From Citrifermentans bremense R1 (lineage in GTDB: Bacteria > Desulfobacterota > Desulfuromonadia > Geobacterales > Geobacteraceae): a stretch of DNA of 64,000 nt. The translations under genes were made by a program, and so were the position numbers. This document shows, piece by piece, positions 59,801 to 64,000 of this stretch. The notes under the pieces are model-generated. The model was not told the DNA's origin. It saw only the letters and a list, made by a program, of their open reading frames with translations, and ran no database searches. Within the stretch, counting starts at the first letter, position 1, and every line of letters begins with the position of its first letter. Location: contig NZ_AUGE01000020.1 in assembly GCF_000426865.1 (NCBI RefSeq), forward strand, positions 1 to 64,000, read 5' to 3'.

Positions 59801-60132
59801 GCCAATGGGGCCTCTGCCGGTTCCGGCGCGCCGAGCGCAGCTGCCGGCGCCCCTGCGGCAGGCGCGGCCGCTGCGGCAAGGTAGCCGTATTCCTTTTCGA
59901 CCTTCAGGTCGGCAAGGCGGCGGATGGCAGCCGGGGTCAGCGCCGACTCCGGCGTTTGCTCCAGGAAGCGCTGGTAACCTTCCATCGCCTTGTCGAGCCC
60001 CCCTTCGATCGGCTCTTCCTTGACCTCGATCCGCACGTTGCGCAGCTGTGCGATCGTTTCCCTGCCGCCGCCCGACTGGCACGCCGCCAGAAGTGCCGCA
60101 ACTGCCAGGAGTAGGAATCGGATCCGCTTCAT
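56857..60132 (-). CDS. Large TPR lipoprotein of the envelope machine
   Basis: A 1091-residue lipoprotein: lipobox LLAAC (Cys18), a Pro/Ala-rich linker, then about twenty TPR or TPR-like helix pairs (for example LYQKLLDKYPNYEGNDQVLY, EFYYEKRRYSDAAASYNAF) and a low-complexity Ala/Lys-rich C-terminus ending AKGGKK. Long TPR lipoproteins of this kind act as scaffolds, as GltD/GltE do in Myxococcus machines (comparison from memory). The start overlaps the preceding TPR gene stop (ATGA). Confidence 0.86.
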   Translation of the reverse strand: MKRIRFLLLAVAALLAACQSGGGRETIAQLRNVRIEVKEEPIEGGLDKAMEGYQRFLEQTPESALTPAAIRRLADLKVEKEYGYLAAAAAPAAGAPAAALGAPEPAEAPLALAGRAPDASQPGAAESEAEFEKRALQGAQPAGGVREAAGEGLERTGTREAIALYQKLLDKYPNYEGNDQVLYQMSRSYEELGQTEDAMAVMQRMVRDFPRSRYINEVQFRRAEYFFTHKQYLEAEGVYKGLVEIGPEASYYELALYKLGWTFYKQELYEDGLHRFIALLDHKVNTGYDFAQTTDDLERKRVDDTFRVLSQSFSYLHGAASAVEYFEKNGKRGYEDRVYSNLGEFYYEKRRYSDAAASYNAFVSRNPFHRASPQFQMRVIEIHIAGGFPTLVIEAKKEFAKTYGLKAEYWKHFQPAERPEVIAFLKTNVTDLAHHYHALYQDPEHAKEKEESFQQALHWYEEFLVSFPKETESPAINYQMADLLMENRSFAKAAQEYERTAYDYPRYEKSSAAGYAAVFAYREQLKNARAEEKEQVKREGVRSSLRFAETFPEHEKAAIVMGAAADDLYELKEHQQALGVARKLIATFPGAGNEVLKSAWVVAAHSCFELQNYAEAEAAYVQVLALLPAEDKSREGFNDNLAASIYKQGEQANAAKEYRVAADHFLRVGRMAATSKIRVNAEFDAAVALIQLKEWKAAATVLTGFRGLFPGHELQPEVTRKLAHVYREDGQLALAAGEYERLETEFKDEEIRREALLLAAELHQQTGNRKQALAVYRRYVGYFPQPVEVNLEMRNKVCEILKAEDDKNGYLDELREMVAIDAAAGKARTPRTRYLAGKGALVLAEQSYERFTEVRLVKPFEANLRKKKELMKAATQSFNKLLEYEVGEVTAAATFYLAESYGHFSKALTASERPDDLNAQEMQEYEMAIEEQAYPFEEKAITVHEKNMELISVGIYNSWIDRSLGELAKLLPVRYDKPEVPSGMIASLESFAYQIEKPAAPVAAGGNPVMSDAAAPAEPERAVPAAGTTAASAAAAEGAGGKIVDGSDGAGTAPVAASAERKAATSKAVPAKAKKTKQGAATKRRAKGGKK

Positions 60133-62012
60133 TGGCCCACCCTCTTTTGCGCCTGCGCCTTGTTGGCGCGGTCGTAACTGTCTGCGATGGCGAAGCGCGC
60201 GGTCACCTGGAACTGTTCCAGACGCTCCCTGCGCCTGGTCAATTCGTCCACGGCCATGGCTTCCAGTATTTTCCCCTGGCGCGGCAGCAGCGCCGTCACC
60301 TTTTCCCGGGCCGCCGCGATCTGCTCGCGCTGGCTGCGGATGGTTTCGTCATACCCCTCGTAGCTCTGGGTCGCGGCCTGGCGGGTGCGCACGAAAGATG
60401 CGTAGCGCTGCTTCAGCCGCTGGGTTTCACGGATCAGGCTGTCCAGATCGTCGAAGGCCTCCGTGAGCCGCCGGTCGTACTCGGTGGCTATGTTCCAGGA
60501 GATCACCCCGCGCAGACGCGCCACCCTTTCCGCGGTCCCGTCGCCACCCGCATTTTTGGGGGCAAGCTGCTCCAGGCGTGCGATCTCCTCCCTGGCAACC
60601 CTCTCCTTGGCCGTAGCCAGGTAGTCCGGGCGCGGCGCGGTCAGCATGGCCTGGAGCCTCTTTTCTATGCGGATGCGCTGCTCCTGGCGCAGGCGCATCT
60701 GCGAGTCGAGCTGCTTGAAGGCCTGGTCGATCTCGGGCAAAAGCGGCTGGTAGTACCCCCGGCGCTGCCGGATCATCTCCTCGAAGGCGTCGAGGTCCCC
60801 CTCCCAGGCGACCAACCTCTTCCCCAGCTCGGTCAACTCCAGGTAGTTCTTCAGCGATTCCTGGAAATCGTGCGCGGCCATCAACTCCATCAGGTAGTAG
60901 GTTTCCGGCGCCTGCGGCAGGTTGCGCAGTTTCACCACCCACTCGCTGTCCTGCTTCAGCTCTTCCCGCGTCAGGGCCTCCAGGAATCTCCCCTCCTGGA
61001 CCGAGGCGATGGAGGCGCCGAGCTTGTCGATTTCCTTGCCGAAGGATTCCAGGGCCTGGCCGTACAACAGCGCCGACTTGCCGTAGATCTGCAGCTTCCC
61101 GTAGGCGAACGGGAGCGCGAGCAGCGCCTCCTGGACCGCCGGATCGGTGACCTCGCGCCGGGCGAGGATGCTCCAGGGGACCAGCGCCCTTTCGAACTCC
61201 CCCTGGTTGGCGTCCGCCCACCCCGATCCCAACAGCGCCCGGTTCGAGAAGGGCCCGGTCAGGCGCACCCGGTCCAGGACCAGCTTGGCTCCGGCGCCGG
61301 CGTTCTCGTCCAGAAGCTTGTAGCCGAGCACCAGGTTCGACTTGTCCCTGATAGCCTGCGTGGACGGGTTGGCGCTGACGAGCTGCCCGGTGCGGTCCAG
61401 GTACTCCCTGCCGTCTTGTTCCTTCCCCCCCTGCAGCAGGGCGATCCCCAGGTTGTAGCCGGAAAACCCTTCCAGGCTCTTGGCGCCTTGCAGCTCTTTG
61501 AGGGTGCGCGCGGCGTCCTCGAACCGGCCGTTGGCCATGAGCACCTGCGCCCGCAGAAACTCCAGGTCGTCGCGGAGCGGCTCCGGGACCTTCCCCCGGA
61601 TCCGCTCCAGGGCCTGCAAGGCGTCCATCGGTTGATCCTTCTGGAAGTAAAGCCGCGCCAGCCGGTAGATCGCCGCGTTTTTCCGCGGCTCCTCGACCTT
61701 CCCCTCGATCACGGCGGAGATGGCCCGCCCCGCCCTCAGGTGCATCCGGTACCCCAGCTCGAAGTCCCCGACATCGAACTCCGCCTGGCCGAGGTGGGGG
61801 TAGAGCGAATCGAGCGCGGGCTCGTCGAGCCGGCGGTGCTGTCCGAGTTCGGTGTCCAGCCGGCAGATGGATTCGAACCACTCCCCCTGGTAGGCGTGGT
61901 AAAGCGCCTCGCCGAAATAGACGTCGTTCAGCCCGAGCGCTGGGGCGGTACTGGCTGCCAGGGCAACGGTCGTGGAGAGCAGACAAACCAGTATGAGAAT
62001 CAACCTGGACAT
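60129..62012 (-). CDS. Exported TPR protein of the envelope machine
   Basis: A 627-residue protein with signal peptide MSRLILILVCLLSTTVALA. Residues about 40-330 carry TPR helix pairs (AEFDVGDFELGYRMHLRAGR, VAWEGDLDAFEEMIRQRRGY); later residues are coiled-coil helices (AATQSYEGYDETIRSQREQI) up to the C-terminal RANKAQAQKRVGQ. It lies 3 bases downstream of the small exported protein gene, so the run 62612 to 56105 is one tight operon. Confidence 0.85.
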   Translation of the reverse strand: MSRLILILVCLLSTTVALAASTAPALGLNDVYFGEALYHAYQGEWFESICRLDTELGQHRRLDEPALDSLYPHLGQAEFDVGDFELGYRMHLRAGRAISAVIEGKVEEPRKNAAIYRLARLYFQKDQPMDALQALERIRGKVPEPLRDDLEFLRAQVLMANGRFEDAARTLKELQGAKSLEGFSGYNLGIALLQGGKEQDGREYLDRTGQLVSANPSTQAIRDKSNLVLGYKLLDENAGAGAKLVLDRVRLTGPFSNRALLGSGWADANQGEFERALVPWSILARREVTDPAVQEALLALPFAYGKLQIYGKSALLYGQALESFGKEIDKLGASIASVQEGRFLEALTREELKQDSEWVVKLRNLPQAPETYYLMELMAAHDFQESLKNYLELTELGKRLVAWEGDLDAFEEMIRQRRGYYQPLLPEIDQAFKQLDSQMRLRQEQRIRIEKRLQAMLTAPRPDYLATAKERVAREEIARLEQLAPKNAGGDGTAERVARLRGVISWNIATEYDRRLTEAFDDLDSLIRETQRLKQRYASFVRTRQAATQSYEGYDETIRSQREQIAAAREKVTALLPRQGKILEAMAVDELTRRRERLEQFQVTARFAIADSYDRANKAQAQKRVGQ

Positions 62013-62015
62013 GAT

Positions 62016-62612
62016 TTACCAATCCTTCACAGTGATGGTTTTGCTGCCGGTCAGGACCACTTCGACCAGTTTGGGGCCGATCCCCTTGGCTACCTTGAAG
62101 CTTTCCGCCCTTTGGAAATCCGCCCCCCCCTCCGTTTTCCCCATGACCTTTACCTGCAGCGGATGTTCGCCGGTCATCACGTTCCCCACGTGGATGCGCT
62201 GCACGCCACCTTTTTGCAGAGCCTCGAGCTCCTTATAGGTGTAGAGGTGATGGGCCACCTGCTTGCCGTCCAGCTCCACCGCCACGGCGTCGAGCCGGAA
62301 CTTTTCAGCGCCCGCGACAGAAACGAAGATGGCTATCTGGGTGTCGGACGGGTAGAGCAGCTTCTCTTCCAGCCGGTTCAGCTGCGTGGCAATGGAGAGG
62401 ACGTCCGCCTTTATCTCCTGCACCTGTTCGTCCAACCCCTTGATCTGCTCCTTGGCGAGGTCCTGCTTGACCGGGTCCTTGGCGGTCTCCTTTTTGACCT
62501 CCGCCTTGGCTGTCTGCTGCGCGCCCTGTTCCTTGGCGGTTTCCGCATAAGCGGGGAGAGTCAACAGGAACACCGAGATCGCTACGACGATTACCTTCAG
62601 AACTTTGTTCAT
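62016..62612 (-). CDS. Small exported coiled-coil protein of the envelope machine
   Basis: About 198 residues, signal peptide VLKVIVVAISVFLLTLPAYA. An Ala/Lys/Glu-rich helical part with VQEIKADVLSIATQLNRLEE precedes a compact C-terminal beta-rich domain (IAIFVSVAGAEKFRLDAVAV, VGNVMTGEHPLQVKVMGK). The ATG at 62612 has AGGTGA six bases upstream; a GTG 9 bases earlier (62621) is possible. The family is not known to me; coexpression suggests a structural partner of the TPR proteins. Confidence 0.75.
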   Translation of the reverse strand: MNKVLKVIVVAISVFLLTLPAYAETAKEQGAQQTAKAEVKKETAKDPVKQDLAKEQIKGLDEQVQEIKADVLSIATQLNRLEEKLLYPSDTQIAIFVSVAGAEKFRLDAVAVELDGKQVAHHLYTYKELEALQKGGVQRIHVGNVMTGEHPLQVKVMGKTEGGADFQRAESFKVAKGIGPKLVEVVLTGSKTITVKDW

Positions 62613-62637
62613 AACTGTCACCTATGGTTTGTTTGTG

Positions 62638-64000
62638 CTAGATCATTCCCACTATGTTCACGAAGACACCCTGGTGCCGGTAGCTTAAGTCGGTCAGGTC
62701 GTCGGAGAAGTCGCTGAAGTTGTAGCCCGCGCCGACCTTGAAGTTGTTCCCCAGATGGCGGTAGAGCCCCAAAAGCACGCCGCTGCGCCGGTCCTGTGCG
62801 TCCGGCAGGTCGAGCCGACGCCCCTCGGCGAGCGCATCCCATTTGTGCAGGAAATGCCAGTCCACCCGCACGACGTAGAGGTGGGCGCGGCTGTCGAAGT
62901 ACTCGGGATTGACCCGGTCCATGCTCACCTGGCCCAGGCGGTAGGCGTACTTTCCGCCGACGCTCCAGCGCGGGGTCAGGTCGTACATGGCGTCGACGGA
63001 GGCGATGTGGCTGCGCTGCATCACGCCCGCGGTGGTGCCGGCGCCGTTCACCTGTTCCGCCGTCGGCATGTTGTAGAAGTAGGTGTACTTGACCAGGGCG
63101 TTCAGCCGATCGTTGGCGACGGGACGGTAGGCATATCCCACCACCGCCTCGGTATAGCTGCCGTCGTAGAAATTCCCCTGCGAGCTTTTGCTCTGGGAAT
63201 AGTTGAATTTGCCGATGAGCCGCCAGTCCGGGGTCATCTGGTATTTGAGGCTGTTTTTCAGAAGCCAGGTGGTGCGCTTGAGGAAGCTCAGGTCAGGCTG
63301 CTCGGCGTCGTCCACCCGGTATTCCACGGCGCTGGAAAGCTTGACCCGATCGAAGCCGTAGCCGGCGCTCCCCCCCAGCGCCGTCCTCTTCAGCTCGGCG
63401 CCGGTCAGGTTGTCCTTGAGGGTGCCCAACTCCCCTTTCGCCCCCAGGTTCAGGCGGTCGGTGGGGGCGAGATCCACCCCGTAGGAATGGAGCAGGCCGC
63501 TGGGGACGTCGCCGTGGGTGTAGCGCTCCTCGCCGTAGACGCTGGCGCTGTCCGAGTAGCGGGTGCGGAACCCCGAGGCCACGGCCCCTTTCCTCGCCTG
63601 CACGCCGTTGTCGGAGCGCTCGTTCTCCAGGGTGTAATTGAGGTAAAGCGTGGTCCGGTCGCTGTAGAGGTACTCGCTGCCGAAGCGCCCCGCGGCACCC
63701 TGGTCTCCCGCGGAGAGCTCGCCGTTCACCTTGAAGCGGTCGGTCACCCGGAAGGCGCCCCCCACGCCGCCCCGGCCGTTGTCCTCGCGGTTGCCCGAGG
63801 TCAGGACCGACTGCTGCCCGAAGAGGTAGCTGCTCCAGCGCGCGTTGGAATCGTAGGAGACCTTGCCCACCACGTCGGTGCGCTCTCCGGTCTCCTGGGT
63901 CAGGGGAACCACCGGGGAATGGTCCTGGCGGCTGTCCAGGCGTGCCCCCGCCCCCGCGCTCCAGTTTTCGTTCACCCGGTAGGTGGCGTTCGCCTCGGCG
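62638..64000 (-). CDS. Outer-membrane beta-barrel protein, partial
   Basis: At least 445 residues, running off the right end of the window with no start codon seen (the frame continues through 64000 as AEANATYR). The visible part is built of strand-turn-strand units with Gly, Asn and aromatic residues (GRFGSEYLYSDRTTLYLNYT, DYTF-like KYTYFYNMPTAEQ, RLGQVSMDRVNPEYF), a typical outer-membrane beta-barrel. It lies upstream in the same operon as the TPR and motor genes and is a plausible outer-membrane end of the machine. It ends ...FVNIVGMI. Confidence 0.82.
   Translation of the reverse strand, partial: AEANATYRVNENWSAGAGARLDSRQDHSPVVPLTQETGERTDVVGKVSYDSNARWSSYLFGQQSVLTSGNREDNGRGGVGGAFRVTDRFKVNGELSAGDQGAAGRFGSEYLYSDRTTLYLNYTLENERSDNGVQARKGAVASGFRTRYSDSASVYGEERYTHGDVPSGLLHSYGVDLAPTDRLNLGAKGELGTLKDNLTGAELKRTALGGSAGYGFDRVKLSSAVEYRVDDAEQPDLSFLKRTTWLLKNSLKYQMTPDWRLIGKFNYSQSKSSQGNFYDGSYTEAVVGYAYRPVANDRLNALVKYTYFYNMPTAEQVNGAGTTAGVMQRSHIASVDAMYDLTPRWSVGGKYAYRLGQVSMDRVNPEYFDSRAHLYVVRVDWHFLHKWDALAEGRRLDLPDAQDRRSGVLLGLYRHLGNNFKVGAGYNFSDFSDDLTDLSYRHQGVFVNIVGMI

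Noticed and set aside
60048-62717. 889-codon plus-strand frame opposite the TPR genes
   Set aside because: Same reason; composition is repetitive Leu/Gly/Arg without family motifs, while the minus strand encodes TPR proteins with signal peptides.
1-64000. Insertion sequences, phage genes or tRNA genes
   Set aside because: No transposase, integrase or phage motif, no terminal inverted repeats with target duplications, and no cloverleaf with CCA-type acceptor was found by reading.

Overview
The window is GC-rich, densely coded DNA from a Gram-negative bacterium with a double membrane. Lipoproteins, TonB/ExbB/ExbD parts, porins, multi-PAS sensors, a CxxCH cytochrome remnant and a polyferredoxin protein all fit the delta-proteobacterial Geobacter/Geomonas/Citrifermentans group. 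That assignment rests on gene content and style only; there is no rRNA or other marker. No tRNA, rRNA, CRISPR, insertion sequence or phage gene was recognised.

Layout. 1-180: a telomere-like G-rich tandem repeat. 180-6134 (minus): a 2-oxoacid dehydrogenase operon (E1 alpha, E1 beta, E2) with its own promoter, preceded by a TVP38-type membrane protein and a mercuric-reductase-like flavoprotein. 6388-8949: a PAS-GGDEF-EAL protein. 9058-10800 (minus): a Met/Asp-rich periplasmic protein and three tiny stress-type proteins (lmo0937-like, Thivi_2564-like, CsbD-like). 11105-15096 (minus): a substrate-binding lipoprotein, histidine kinase and response regulator operon. 15378-29462 (minus): AsmA-like protein, lipoprotein and a giant propeller-TPR-CHAT protein, translationally coupled, then an SH3 protein and an M48 protease.

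30052-37724 (plus): TetR regulator, UbiB/AarF kinase, LolD-like ATPase, FtsX-like permease, LolA-like protein and outer-membrane protein, probably one lipid or lipoprotein export system. 37895-40477: a fusion of a cyclic-nucleotide-binding domain, a degenerate sigma54-type AAA module and a membrane polyferredoxin. It is followed by a self-contained structured RNA candidate with promoter, closing stem and terminator (about 40511-40720). 41072-44134: a nitrate/sulfonate-type ABC transporter without a binding protein. 44249-47116: a hybrid histidine kinase. 47212-51646: MarC, GT61 glycosyltransferase, PsiE-like protein and a porin. 51701-52231: a Gly/His-tailed secreted protein. 52336-64000 (minus): an envelope machine of one TolQ/ExbB, two TolR/ExbD, an AgmX/TonB-type protein, three TPR proteins (two of them lipoproteins), small exported proteins and a beta-barrel cut by the window edge. 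Its parts list resembles the Agl-Glt/Nfs machines of Myxococcus.

The strongest leads for something undescribed are (1) the AsmA-lipoprotein-CHAT giant operon, which would place a caspase-like protease in the envelope; (2) the Glt/Nfs-like machine; (3) the cNMP-AAA-polyferredoxin fusion with the RNA candidate beside it; and (4) several families of short intergenic micro-repeats, at least two of which run into coding sequence, one forming the N-terminus of a lipoprotein precursor and one the C-terminus of a kinase.
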